Shown here: positions 30,418-38,849 of the stretch, piece after piece
How positions within the stretch are numbered: position 1 is the stretch's first letter
Layout of the letters: each line of letters begins with the position of its first letter
Assembly (NCBI RefSeq): GCF_014650035.1
Contig: NZ_BMUE01000002.1
Coordinates: forward strand, 496,001-560,000
Direction: 5' to 3'
From: Streptomyces lucensis JCM 4490
GTDB taxonomy: Bacteria; Actinomycetota; Actinomycetes; Streptomycetales; Streptomycetaceae
DNA: 64,000 nucleotides
Notes under the pieces: model-generated
Seen by the model: the letters and a program-made list of their open reading frames with translations, nothing else
Database searches by the model: none
What the model was told of the DNA's origin: nothing
Program-made: the position numbers and the translations under genes

Positions 30418-31464
30418 TCAACGGCCCTGCAGTGCCCTGACGTTGTCGCCGAAGGTCCAGTTCTTCGAGCCGTCCCAGTTGACCGACCAGGTCATCAGGC
30501 CCTTGAGCGAGGTGCCGTAGTGCCGCCACGCCTGGGCGACGAGGGAGGGCGACATGTAACCGCCGCCCGCACCGGGTTGGGCGGGCAGGCCCGGGACCTG
30601 CTTGTCGTAGGGCACCCGGATCGTCGTGCCCTGCACGACCAGGCCCTTGTCGAGGCAGTCGGTCTGGGCGGTGAAGCCCTGCACGGTGCCCGCCGCGTAG
30701 GAGTCGCCGGAGCAGCCGTACATGCTGCCGTTGTAGTACTGCATGTTCAGCCACCACAGGCGGCCGTTGTCCGCGTACTTCTTGACGATCGGCAGGTAGG
30801 CGCCCCAGATGGAGCCGTAGGTGACGCTGCCGCCGGTGACGTACGCCGTCTCCGGGGCCATGGTGAGCCCGAAGCCGGACGGCATCCTCGCGAGGATCCC
30901 GTCGATGATCCGGACCAGGTTGGCCTGGGACGTGGAGAGCCGGCCGATGTCACCGCTGCCGACCAGGCCGGTCTCGATGTCGATGTCGATGCCGTCGAAG
31001 TTGTACTTCTGCAGGATCGGCACGATCGTCGCCACGAAGCGGTCGGCGACGGCCGAGGAGGACAGGTCGATGCCCGCCGCCGCGCCGCCGATGGACAGCA
31101 GGACCGTCTGCCCGGACGCCTTGGCCGCGCACATCTCCGCGGGCGTGGCCACCTTCACGCCGCTGTCCATGCCGTCCTCCCACAGGGCCGTGCCGTCCGA
31201 GCGGATGACCGGGAAGGCCGCGTTGATCACGTTGTAGCCGTGGGCGGGGATGCGGGGGTCGGTGATCGGGGTCCAGCCGAACGGCGGGTGCACGCCGTTC
31301 GAGGAGCCGTCCCAGTTCTCCCAGTAGCCCTGGAGCACCTTCCCGGCCGGGCGGGACTTGACGGCACACGTGTCGGCGGCCGAGGCGGTCCCGGCAGCCG
31401 GCAGCTGGGTGAGACAGGCGGTCGCGAGCGCGGCGGCGAGCAGGCGCAGGGCGCGGCGGAGCAT
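30418..31464 (-). CDS. Secreted GH18 chitinase
   Basis: A 348-residue protein with a Sec signal peptide (MLRRALRLLAAALATACL, cleavage near ASA-AD). The GH18 catalytic motif 'FDGIDIDIE' (DxxDxDxE) is complete, with the substrate-assisting region 'YWENWDGSSNG' and 'LMTWSVNWD' at the C-terminal end of the barrel. No chitin-binding module is attached, so it is a single-domain secreted chitinase. Two chitinase-type 12-bp elements lie upstream at 31516-31548. Confidence 0.92.
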   Translation of the reverse strand: MLRRALRLLAAALATACLTQLPAAGTASAADTCAVKSRPAGKVLQGYWENWDGSSNGVHPPFGWTPITDPRIPAHGYNVINAAFPVIRSDGTALWEDGMDSGVKVATPAEMCAAKASGQTVLLSIGGAAAGIDLSSSAVADRFVATIVPILQKYNFDGIDIDIETGLVGSGDIGRLSTSQANLVRIIDGILARMPSGFGLTMAPETAYVTGGSVTYGSIWGAYLPIVKKYADNGRLWWLNMQYYNGSMYGCSGDSYAAGTVQGFTAQTDCLDKGLVVQGTTIRVPYDKQVPGLPAQPGAGGGYMSPSLVAQAWRHYGTSLKGLMTWSVNWDGSKNWTFGDNVRALQGR

Positions 31465-31515
31465 ACGGGCCTCCCGGTGGGGGTGCGGCGAGGTGTCGTA
31501 GACATGACACTGACT

Positions 31516-31548
31516 TGGTCCAGACCTGTCGTCAATAGGTCTGAACCA
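31516..31548 (-). promoter_or_regulatory. Pair of 12-bp chitinase promoter repeats
   Basis: TGGTCCAGACCT (31516-31527) and AGGTCTGAACCA (31537-31548; TGGTTCAGACCT on the minus strand) are two copies, 11 of 12 identical, of the direct repeat known from Streptomyces chitinase promoters, which mediates chitin induction and glucose repression. The core also resembles DasR-responsive elements. They lie 52-84 bases upstream of the chitinase ATG. Confidence 0.78.
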
Positions 31549-31572
31549 ATCCAGGCGTCATGGACTATGGAA

Positions 31573-31594
31573 TGACAGATATTGAAATCTGTCA
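31573..31594. promoter_or_regulatory. Inverted repeat TGACAGAT-n6-ATCTGTCA
   Basis: Perfect 8-base arms with a 6-base spacer (ATTGAA), 29 bases before the aldo/keto reductase start. This is a classic operator geometry. The TetR-family gene immediately downstream of the reductase is the likely ligand-responsive binder, which would autoregulate the two-gene unit; that link is inferred. Confidence 0.6.
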
Positions 31595-31622
31595 GCTGTC
31601 ATGGCAGGGTGGAGCCATGACG

Positions 31623-32627
31623 ATGCGAACCCGAACCCTCGGAACCACCGGCCCCCGGGTGTCCGCCCTCGGCCTCGGCTGCATGGGCATGTCCGCCCTG
31701 TACGGCGGCGCCGACCGCGCGGAAGCCGTCGCGACCGTCCACGCCGCCCTGGAAGCCGGCGTGACCCTCCTGGACACCGGCGACTTCTACGCCATGGGCC
31801 ACAACGAGATGCTCGTCGGCGAGGCCCTGCGCACCGCGCCCGCCGCCCGCCGCGAGCAGGCACTGGTCAGCGTGAAGTTCGGCGCCCTGCGCGACCCCGA
31901 CGGCAACTGGACCGGCTACGACGGCCGCCCCGCCGCCGTGAAGAACTTCGCCGCCTACTCCCTGCAGCGCCTCGGCGTCGACCACATCGACGTCTACCGG
32001 ATCGCCCGCCTCGACCCGGACGTGCCGATCGAGGAGACCGTCGGCGCGATCGCCGAACTCGTCGAGAAGGGGTACGTCCGCCACGTCGGCCTCAGCGAGG
32101 TCGGCGCCGAGACCATCCGGCGCGCCGCCGCCACGGCCCCGATCGCCGACCTGCAGATCGAGTACTCGCTCATCTCGCGCGGCATCGAACGGGAGATCCT
32201 GCCCACCACCCGCGAACTGGGCATCGCCGTAACCGCCTACGGCGTCCTGTCCCGCGGACTGATCTCCGGCCACTTCTCCCGCGACCGGCGGCTCCCCGCG
32301 AACGACTTCCGCGCCCACTCGCCCCGCTTCCAGGGCGACAACCTCCGGCACAACCTCGACCTCGTCGACGCCCTGCGCGGGATCGCCGAGCGGAAGGGCG
32401 CCACGGTCGCGCAGACCGCCATCGCCTGGGTGCTCTCCCGCGGCGAGGACATCGTGCCGCTGATCGGCGCCCGCACCCGCGAGCGGCTGGGCGAGTCGCT
32501 GGGCGCGCTCGACGTGACCCTGGACGCGGCCGACCTGACGGCGATCGAGGAGGCCGTCCCGGCGGACGCGGCGGCCGGCGACCGCTACCCGGCCGTGCAG
32601 ATGGCACACCTCGACAGCGAACGCTGA
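31623..32627 (+). CDS. Aldo/keto reductase
   Basis: A 334-residue AKR. 'GLGCMGMSALYGGADR' and 'TLLDTGDFYAMGHNEMLVGE' carry the catalytic Asp and Tyr, 'VSVKFG' the Lys, and 'VPLIGARTRERLGESLGAL' binds NADPH. The usual QxHR/H position reads 'VYRIARLDP', a common variant in the YajO/PcpM-like group. ATG 31623 has GGAG 8 bases upstream (ATG 31617 is only 2 bases from it). The TetR gene follows after 26 bases. Confidence 0.88.
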   Translation: MRTRTLGTTGPRVSALGLGCMGMSALYGGADRAEAVATVHAALEAGVTLLDTGDFYAMGHNEMLVGEALRTAPAARREQALVSVKFGALRDPDGNWTGYDGRPAAVKNFAAYSLQRLGVDHIDVYRIARLDPDVPIEETVGAIAELVEKGYVRHVGLSEVGAETIRRAAATAPIADLQIEYSLISRGIEREILPTTRELGIAVTAYGVLSRGLISGHFSRDRRLPANDFRAHSPRFQGDNLRHNLDLVDALRGIAERKGATVAQTAIAWVLSRGEDIVPLIGARTRERLGESLGALDVTLDAADLTAIEEAVPADAAAGDRYPAVQMAHLDSER

Positions 32628-32653
32628 GACCGCCGGCCGGTACGGTCTAGGGC

Positions 32654-33241
32654 ATGGCACCGACCAGCGAGATCCTCACCGCGGAGCGCATCCTCGAAGC
32701 GACCGAGGAGGTGCTGCGCCGCCACGGACCGGCCAAGGCAACCGTGGTCGACGTGGCGCGCGCGCTCGGGGTCAGCCACGGCAGCGTCTACCGGCACTTC
32801 CGGACCAAGGCGGCGCTGCGCGAGGCGGTGACGAAGCGCTGGCTGGACCGTACGTCGCTGACGCTCGCCGGGATCGCCGCCGGGGACCGGGACCCGGAGG
32901 CCCGGCTGCGGGAGTGGCTTTCCGCCCTGTTCGAGGCCAAGCGGCACAAGGCGGGTGACGACCCCGAGCTGTTCGCCACCTACAGCGTGCTGGCCGAGGA
33001 GAACGGCACGGCCGTCGGCGAGCACATAGCCGACCTCGCCGCACAGCTGACCCGGATCATCGCGGCGGGCACCGGGTCGGGCGCCTTCTCGGTGCCCGAC
33101 CCGGCCGCGGCCGCCCGCGCCGTCTTCCACGCGACCGGCCGCTTCCACGACCCCTGCTACGCCCGGGAGTGGACCGCCCCCGGCATCCAGGAGGAGTTCA
33201 CGGCCGTCGTGGACCTGCTGGTCCGCGGCCTCAGGCCCTGA
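32654..33241 (+). CDS. TetR family transcriptional regulator
   Basis: A 195-residue TetR protein. The N-terminal helix-turn-helix is 'ATVVDVARALGVSHGSVYRHF' (residues about 28-50), followed by a C-terminal ligand domain ending 'FTAVVDLLVRGLRP'. It lies downstream of the aldo/keto reductase in the same direction and probably controls it through the inverted repeat at 31573-31594. Its 3' end is repeated just downstream (33272-33442), so the stop codon region lies inside a tandem duplication. Confidence 0.88.
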   Translation: MAPTSEILTAERILEATEEVLRRHGPAKATVVDVARALGVSHGSVYRHFRTKAALREAVTKRWLDRTSLTLAGIAAGDRDPEARLREWLSALFEAKRHKAGDDPELFATYSVLAEENGTAVGEHIADLAAQLTRIIAAGTGSGAFSVPDPAAAARAVFHATGRFHDPCYAREWTAPGIQEEFTAVVDLLVRGLRP

Positions 33242-33442
33242 CCCGCCGCGACTCCCGCACCGGCGGCGCGCGCGGCCGCCCGCGCCGTCTTCCCGTCTTC
33301 CACGCGACCGGCCGCTTCCACGTCCCGTGCTACGCCCGGGAGTGGACCGCCCCCGGCATCCAGGAGGAGTTCACGGCCGTCGTGGACCTGCTGGTCCGCG
33401 GCCTCAGGCCCTGACCCGCCGGAGCCCCCGCACCGGCGGCGT
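33107..33442 (+). repeat. Tandem duplication of the tetR 3' end
   Basis: Copy 1 (about 33107-33271) covers the last 44 codons of tetR plus about 30 bases. Copy 2 (about 33272-33442) follows head to tail. Copy 2 has a 6-base insertion (extra CGTCTT) and a few substitutions, such as ACGACCCC becoming ACGTCCCG, but repeats the coding end, the stop codon and the downstream GC-rich stretch. The second copy is a promoterless gene fragment in which the protein tail 'YAREWTAPGIQEEF' is intact. Confidence 0.9.
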
Positions 33443-33622
33443 CGGCGCCGGGCCGGTGGGGCGTCCTCCGCATGAGGGGACGGCGCCCGTGCCGGTGGCG
33501 GGCGCGAGGCGGGCGGTGGTGCCGCTGCCGCCGGCCCGGCCGTAGCGGGCGGGCACCTTCCACGGCTCGGCGGCGGCGCCGTGCCGATCCGGCCGCCCGT
33601 GCCTCCCACCGGCCGCCGGAAC

Positions 33623-33856
33623 TCACCTGCCCGTGGACGGCCCCTGCCGTGCCCCAGCCGGATCCACCGTCGCCTGGTGAGCCTCGGCCAGGTGCCGCTC
33701 AGCCTTCGGCAGGGGCCGAAGCCGCGCGCCTTGGCGCCAGCCACAGGTGTCGCACGACATCGTGCGCCGCACGCCCGAGCGCCGCACCCGCACCACGTGC
33801 TTGCGGCCGTGCCGGTCCCAGCGGCCGACCTCGCTCGCGCCGTCGCCCCGCGCCAT
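33623..33856 (-). CDS. Small CxxC protein, function unknown
   Basis: A 77-residue basic frame from ATG 33856. A purine-rich GGGGAGAGG lies just upstream. It contains one zinc-knuckle-like half, 'MSCDTCGWRQGARL', followed by 'KAERHLAEAHQATVDPAG', so that two Cys and two His (CxxC..HxxxxH) could form a single zinc finger. The product is not assigned to a known family here. Bases 33443-33622 on its downstream side and 33857-33992 on its upstream side hold no other supported gene. Confidence 0.5.
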   Translation of the reverse strand: MARGDGASEVGRWDRHGRKHVVRVRRSGVRRTMSCDTCGWRQGARLRPLPKAERHLAEAHQATVDPAGARQGPSTGR

Positions 33857-33992
33857 GGCCTCTCCCCGTGACTCCGCCACTCCCCACGCCCCCTCGCTCA
33901 CCCTGACTCCCCCACCGGCCCGTGCCGGCACTCAGGAGTGTGCAGCAGGACCGGCGGCGGCCGGGCGGCACCGCGGGCCGGACCGGCCGCCG

Positions 33993-35426
33993 TCAGCGGA
34001 TGTCACGGGGCAGCCGCAGGCTGAGCAGACCCGTCAGCGCGACCCCGGCCAGCTGCGCCAGCAGCGCGGTGACCAGCGCGTCCCGCATGCCCACGTGCGG
34101 CACCAGGGTGAGGAAGAGCGTGCCGAGCGTGGCCACGCCCAGGGCGAGCGCGGACTGCTGGGTGGTGACCATCACACCGCTGCCGACACCCGCCCGGGCG
34201 GGCGGCACCTCGGACATCACGATGCGCATCAGATTGGGCAGCTGCAGCGCCTGCCCGGCCCCGGCCACGGCAGCGCCCGGCAGCAGCGAGCCGACGCCCA
34301 GGTGCGGCCAGTCCTGCCGGACGGCCAGCACGATCAGCAGCACGCCGACGGCTTGCACCACGGATCCGGCGGTGACCACCCGGCTGCCGTGGCGGGCGAT
34401 CAGCCGCGGCCCGGCCAGCGAGGTGAAGAGGAACACCACCGCCATCGGCGCCAGCGCGAGCCCGGCCGGCACCGGTCCGAGCCCCGCGCCCTGCTGCAGC
34501 GCCAGCGCGATCACGAACATGAATCCGCTGAAGCCGACGGAGAACGGCACGATCAGCAGCAGCCCGCGCCGCAGCGAGGGCGTCGCCAGCAGACTCGGCG
34601 GCACCAGCGGGGTGCGCCCCGCACGGTCCGCCCGCCGCTCCACCGCCCAGAAGGCGCCGGCGACGAACGGGAAGGCCGCCAGCGACAGCCACGTCCACAG
34701 CGGCCAGCCCGCCGCCCGGCCCTCGGTGAGCGGGACGAGCAGCGTCAGCAGGGACAGCGCCAGCAGCACGGTGCCGGGCCCGTCGACGGCCTCCGGACGC
34801 GGCGCCCGGGTCTCGGGCACGCACCGGACGGCGAGGACCAGCCCGGCCAGCACCACGGGCACGTTGACGAGGAAGACCGCCCGCCACCCGGTCCCGGCGA
34901 CGTCGGCGGCCACGAGAACCCCGCCGAGGATCTGTCCGGCCACCATGGACAGCCCGGCCGTGGCGCCGTACAGGCTCATGGCCCGCGCCCGGCGCGGCCC
35001 CGCCGTGGCGGCCTGGATGGTGGCCAGCACCTGCGGCAGCATCGCGGCGGCCGAGGCGCCCTGCGCGATCCGCGCCGCGACGAGGCCCCAGGCGCCCGGC
35101 GCCAGCCCGCAGGCCAGCGAGGTGAGCCCGAAGGCGGCCATCCCGCCGAGGAACAGCCGCCGGCGCCCGAACAGGTCCCCGAGCCGACCGCCGAGCACGA
35201 GCAGCACGGCGTACGCGACGCCGTACCCGGCCACCACCAGCTCCAGCACGGCCTCGCCCGCCGCGAGGTCGGTGCCGATGGCCGGCAGGGCGACGTTGAC
35301 GATGAAGAAGTCGACCAGCGGCAGCGCCGCGGCCAGCAGAACGGTGAAGAGGCCGAGCCCGCCGAGCACGGGCGGTGCCGCCGTCGGCGGACGGACGGCC
35401 AAGGGGGTGGTGACGGTTTCACTCAT
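33993..35426 (-). CDS. MFS multidrug exporter (DHA2 family), module 2
   Basis: A 477-residue protein with about 14 membrane helices. 'LPLVDFFIVNVALPAIGTDL' is helix 1, motif A is 'GGRLGDLFGRRRLFLGG', and motif C-like is 'AGQILGGVLVAADVAGTGWR'. It is closely related along its length to the exporter at 38850-40274, sharing runs such as 'GYGVAYAVLLVLGGRLGD' with few differences. It is divergent from the MmyB-type regulator at 35710. Substrate unknown. Confidence 0.88.
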   Translation of the reverse strand: MSETVTTPLAVRPPTAAPPVLGGLGLFTVLLAAALPLVDFFIVNVALPAIGTDLAAGEAVLELVVAGYGVAYAVLLVLGGRLGDLFGRRRLFLGGMAAFGLTSLACGLAPGAWGLVAARIAQGASAAAMLPQVLATIQAATAGPRRARAMSLYGATAGLSMVAGQILGGVLVAADVAGTGWRAVFLVNVPVVLAGLVLAVRCVPETRAPRPEAVDGPGTVLLALSLLTLLVPLTEGRAAGWPLWTWLSLAAFPFVAGAFWAVERRADRAGRTPLVPPSLLATPSLRRGLLLIVPFSVGFSGFMFVIALALQQGAGLGPVPAGLALAPMAVVFLFTSLAGPRLIARHGSRVVTAGSVVQAVGVLLIVLAVRQDWPHLGVGSLLPGAAVAGAGQALQLPNLMRIVMSEVPPARAGVGSGVMVTTQQSALALGVATLGTLFLTLVPHVGMRDALVTALLAQLAGVALTGLLSLRLPRDIR

Positions 35427-35454
35427 GCCCTGAGCCTGCGGCCGGGCCGAGAGG

Positions 35455-35481
35455 GGTACCAGAGTGTCCTTGTCCTGGTAG
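35455..35481. promoter_or_regulatory. Inverted repeat upstream of MFS module 2
   Basis: TACCAG (35457-35462) and CTGGTA (35475-35480) are inverted copies separated by 12 bases, 30 bases before the MFS start. The CTGG/CCAG half-site recurs near the regulator start (35673-35684) and in module 3 (40297-40314). Confidence 0.45.
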
Positions 35482-35672
35482 AAGAACTACCCGGCAACAG
35501 GTTCGGACACCTCAGTGGCGGCAGGCTCGCCGCCCGGGCCGGTCTCCACCCGGTCGGCGGCCAGCAGCCAGTCCCCGCCGTCCCGCCGGGCGAACGTCAT
35601 GGTGTGCGTCGGGCCGCTGGAAGCCCGCCGTCGGACTGGTGGTCGTGACCCCTCATCCTGTTACTGGGAGCA

Positions 35673-35684
35673 CCTGGAACCAGG
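35673..35684. promoter_or_regulatory. Palindrome CCTGGAACCAGG before regulator of module 2
   Basis: CCTGG-AA-CCAGG is a perfect inverted repeat 25 bases upstream of the regulator ATG 35710. The equivalent place in module 3 has CCTGG-TA-CCAGG, which suggests a shared operator class for the two paralogous regulators. Confidence 0.55.
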
Positions 35685-35709
35685 CTGGTGTTCGCGGGAC
35701 CCTGGACCC

Positions 35710-36600
35710 ATGACGACCACGGTCCAGGAGAGCGCCCCGCGACCGGCCGGCCGGGGCTCGGAGATCCGCCGGAACGAACTGGCCGCGTTCCTGCGCAGCC
35801 GCCGCGAGCGCATCACACCCGAACAGGTGGGCCTGCCGCGCGGCGCCCGGCGCCGCACCCCGGGCCTGCGCCGGGAGGAGGTCGCCCAGCTCTCCGCGGT
35901 CGGCGTCACCTGGTACACGTGGCTCGAACAGGCCCGGGACATCCAGGTCTCCGTCCAGGTCCTCGACGCCCTCGCCCGCACGCTCCGGCTCGACGCCAGC
36001 GAGCGCGCCCACCTCTTCCAGCTCGCCGGCGCCACGGACCCGACCCCCGCCGCGACCTGCCCGAGCGTGACCCCGGCGCTGCGCGAGACGCTGCGCCGGC
36101 TGGAGCCGCTCCCGGCCTGCGTCCAGAACAGCCGGTACGACATCCTCGCCTACAACCGCACCTACGGCCGCCTGCTGAGCGACCTGGACGCGATGCCGCC
36201 CGAGGACCGCAACTGCATGCTCCTCGTCTACACCGACAAGGAGTGGCAGGCGGCGATCGTGCACCTGGAACAGACCCAGCGCCTGATGGCGGCCCGGCTG
36301 CGCGCCTCCCTGGCCGGCCACCTGGGCGAGCCGGCCTGGAAGATACTGCTCAAGCGGCTGGAGCAGTTCCCGGAGTTCCGCGAGCACTGGCGCCGCTACG
36401 AGGTGGTCGGCACCCGCTCCAAGGTCAAGGAGTTCCTCAACCCCCACGTCGGTCTCCTCACCCTGGAACACACCGACCTGTGGCTCGGCCCCCAGCTGGG
36501 CCCGCGCATGGTGACGTACACACCGAGGAACGAGGAGACCCGGGAACGGCTGGAGAGGCTGCACCGGATAGCGGTGGGGGAGGCGGACGGCGTCGATTAA
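35710..36600 (+). CDS. MmyB-like XRE-family transcriptional regulator, module 2
   Basis: A 296-residue protein. It has an XRE helix-turn-helix ('RRRTPGLRREEVAQLSAVGV', 'WYTWLEQARDIQVSVQVLDA') and a C-terminal MmyB ligand-binding domain ('NSRYDILAYNRTYGRLL', 'FREHWRRYEVVG', 'LEHTDLWLGPQLGPRMVTYT'). Its DNA-binding half is nearly identical to that of the regulator at 40377, which shows that the two MFS/regulator pairs are paralogous. ATG 35710 starts MTTTVQESAP. It is divergent from the MFS exporter. Confidence 0.87.
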   Translation: MTTTVQESAPRPAGRGSEIRRNELAAFLRSRRERITPEQVGLPRGARRRTPGLRREEVAQLSAVGVTWYTWLEQARDIQVSVQVLDALARTLRLDASERAHLFQLAGATDPTPAATCPSVTPALRETLRRLEPLPACVQNSRYDILAYNRTYGRLLSDLDAMPPEDRNCMLLVYTDKEWQAAIVHLEQTQRLMAARLRASLAGHLGEPAWKILLKRLEQFPEFREHWRRYEVVGTRSKVKEFLNPHVGLLTLEHTDLWLGPQLGPRMVTYTPRNEETRERLERLHRIAVGEADGVD

Positions 36601-36629
36601 GCCGTTGAACCGCCCGGCCCGCTCCATGC

Positions 36630-37205
36630 ATGATCCACTCTGTGGAAACCTACCTGCAGACCGAGCGCCTGACCCTGCGCCGCTTCACCTCCGACGACGC
36701 GGACCTGCTGATCGAGCTGGACAGCGACGCCGCGGTGATGCGCTACCTGTCCGGGGGCGAGCCGACCGCCCCGGAGATCGTCCGCGAGCGCCATCTGCCC
36801 AACATAATCGCCGGCTACGAGAAGTGGGGCGGCGACCTCGGACTGTTCGCCGCGCACGAGAGGGACGGCGGCGCGTTCATCGGCTGGTTCTGCCTGCGCC
36901 CCGAGCCTCAGGGCCCCCTGGACGAGGCCGAACTCGGCTACCGGCTGCGGCAGGCGGCCTGGGGCAAGGGGTACGCCACCGAAGCCTCGCGGGCCTTGCT
37001 CGGCAAGGCGTTCGACGGGCTCGGTCTGCGCATGGTCTGGGCCGAGACGATGACCATGAACCAAGGCTCGCGCAACGTCATGGAGAAGCTCCGGATGACC
37101 CTCACGGACACCCTCCCGACTCCCCCCGACATGAAGATGGTCGAGGGCGCCGAACACGGGGGCGTGCGGTACGAGATCACCAAGGAACAGTGGGAGCGGC
37201 GGTAG
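36630..37205 (+). CDS. GNAT family N-acetyltransferase
   Basis: A 191-residue RimJ/RimL-type GNAT. 'LQTERLTLRRFTSDDADLLI' is the N-terminal signature, 'GYRLRQAAWGKGYATEASRA' the acetyl-CoA loop, and 'VWAETMTMNQGSRNVMEKL' the C-terminal motif. The start is either ATG 36630 or GTG 36642; neither has a clear ribosome-binding site. The substrate is unknown. It lies 29 bases after the MmyB-type regulator and is convergent with the next MFS gene. Confidence 0.85.
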   Translation: MIHSVETYLQTERLTLRRFTSDDADLLIELDSDAAVMRYLSGGEPTAPEIVRERHLPNIIAGYEKWGGDLGLFAAHERDGGAFIGWFCLRPEPQGPLDEAELGYRLRQAAWGKGYATEASRALLGKAFDGLGLRMVWAETMTMNQGSRNVMEKLRMTLTDTLPTPPDMKMVEGAEHGGVRYEITKEQWERR

Positions 37206-37244
37206 CCACCGGGTGAGTGCCGGGGCAGGGGGCGGCTCGTGGTG

Positions 37245-38705
37245 CTACGCGCGCCCCGAAGCCCCCACCACCTCGCGTACCTCCGCCGACCGCAGGCGCT
37301 CGGCCGTCCGCTCCGCCGTGTGGCGGGCCCAGCGGCCCGTGGTGAGCAGGCCGAGGGTGAGGACGGCGAAGCCGCAGGCCGCGAGGATCCACCAGCCGGG
37401 GCGCGCCGCCGAGACGAAGGCCCGGCTCATGCTCGACGAGCCGACTCCCGACGCCAGTACGGCGCCGAGGACCGCCACACCGAGGGTCTGGCCCAGTTGC
37501 CGGCTCGTGGAGGCGATCGCGGCCGCGACACCGGCCTGGGCGCGCGGCATGCCCGACACCGCCGTGTTGGTGATCGGCGCGTTGACGAAGCCGAAGCCGA
37601 TGCCGAAGAGGACGTAGCCGGTCACGAGGGTGGCGTTCGACGTCTCCGCCTCGAAGGCCGCGAACAGGATGCCGCTCGCCGTCATCGCCGTACCCGCCAC
37701 CAGGAGCGGCAGGCGCGGACCCCGGCTGCCGATCAGGCGGCCGGACAGCGGGGCGCACAGGAAGCACGGGACGGCCATCGGCAGCATCCACAGGCCCGCG
37801 TGCAGGGCGTTCAGGCCGCGCACGTTCTGCAGGTAGAGGGTGGACAGGAAGAGGAAGCCGCCCAGCGCGGCGAAGGCGCTGACCGCTATCCCGGTCGCCC
37901 CGCTGAACGGCGCGGAGCGGAAGAAGCGCAGGTCGACCAGGGGTTCGGCGCGCCGGGGCTCGTACCACAGCAGGGCGGTCAGGGCCACCAGGGCGACCGC
38001 CGCGAAGGGCACCGCCGTGCCGAGGCCCGCGTCCGGGGCCTCGATGATCGCGTACGTCAGCGAGCCGAAAAGGGCGATCACCAGCAGCTGGCCGACCGGG
38101 TCGGGCCGGCGGGCCTTGGGCGCGCGGGACTCGGGGACGAAGCGGAGGGTGAGCAGCAGCGCCGCGAGGCCGACCGGGAGGTTGACCCAGAAGATCGAGC
38201 GCCAGTTCACCGACTGCACCAGCAGGCCGCCGACCAGCGGGCCGGCCGCCATGCTGATGCCGACCACCGCGCCCCACACGCCGATGGCGCGGGCGCGCTC
38301 ACGGGCGTCGGTGAAGGTGTTGGTGATGATCGACATGGCGACCGGGTTGAGCATCGAGCCGCCCACCGCCTGGACTATGCGCGCGACGACCAGCAGCTCC
38401 AGGCTCGGGGCCAGGGAGCACAGCAGGGAGCCGAAGGAGAACACCACCAGGCCGGTCATGAAGACCTTCCTGCGCCCTATGCGGTCGGCCGTCGAGCCCG
38501 CGAGCATCAGCAGCGAGGCCAGGACGAGCGTGTAGGCGTCGATCGTCCACTGCAGGCCGGACGTGCCGACGTGCAGATCACGCTGCATGGACGGCAGCGC
38601 CACGTTCAGCACGGTGTTGTCGAGGCTCACGATCAGCAGGCTCATGCAGCAGATGGCGAGCACGAGCAGGCGTCGGCGGTGGCTGAGCTCGGGCATGCGT
38701 CTCAT
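37245..38705 (-). CDS. MFS multidrug exporter (DHA2 family), fourth copy
   Basis: A 486-residue, 14-helix MFS protein. 'VSLDNTVLNVALPSMQRDL' is the DHA2 helix 1 signature, motif A is 'GSTADRIGRRKVFMTG', and 'WGAVVGISMAAGPLVGGLLV' is the motif C region. ATG 38705 is used; ATG 38696 is an alternative. Unlike the other three MFS genes, no regulator is divergent from it, yet an AT-rich inverted repeat sits 28 bases upstream. Confidence 0.87.
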   Translation of the reverse strand: MRRMPELSHRRRLLVLAICCMSLLIVSLDNTVLNVALPSMQRDLHVGTSGLQWTIDAYTLVLASLLMLAGSTADRIGRRKVFMTGLVVFSFGSLLCSLAPSLELLVVARIVQAVGGSMLNPVAMSIITNTFTDARERARAIGVWGAVVGISMAAGPLVGGLLVQSVNWRSIFWVNLPVGLAALLLTLRFVPESRAPKARRPDPVGQLLVIALFGSLTYAIIEAPDAGLGTAVPFAAVALVALTALLWYEPRRAEPLVDLRFFRSAPFSGATGIAVSAFAALGGFLFLSTLYLQNVRGLNALHAGLWMLPMAVPCFLCAPLSGRLIGSRGPRLPLLVAGTAMTASGILFAAFEAETSNATLVTGYVLFGIGFGFVNAPITNTAVSGMPRAQAGVAAAIASTSRQLGQTLGVAVLGAVLASGVGSSSMSRAFVSAARPGWWILAACGFAVLTLGLLTTGRWARHTAERTAERLRSAEVREVVGASGRA

Positions 38706-38732
38706 CGTACGCCTTGTTCGATAGTGCGTCTA

Positions 38733-38754
38733 ACTAATGACTAGCCTAATTAGT
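38733..38754. promoter_or_regulatory. AT-rich inverted repeat upstream of the fourth MFS gene
   Basis: ACTAAT-n10-ATTAGT is a perfect 6-base-arm inverted repeat inside a locally AT-rich stretch (38710-38765) that stands out in this genome. It lies 28 bases upstream of the MFS ATG 38705. It is a typical operator/promoter layout for MarR or TetR type control, but no such gene is adjacent. Confidence 0.5.
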
Positions 38755-38849
38755 GGCATATACATGATTGGGGGGCCGGGGACCCGCGCCGCCGTCGTCG
38801 CAGGCGGCGGGCGGGGCAGTGGGCGGGCGGCGCTCGGCACCCCGCCCCC

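Noticed and set aside
33169..33414. An 81-codon gene downstream of tetR
   Set aside because: Its coding character comes only from the second copy of the tetR 3' end; it has no ribosome-binding site and begins within tetR out of frame.
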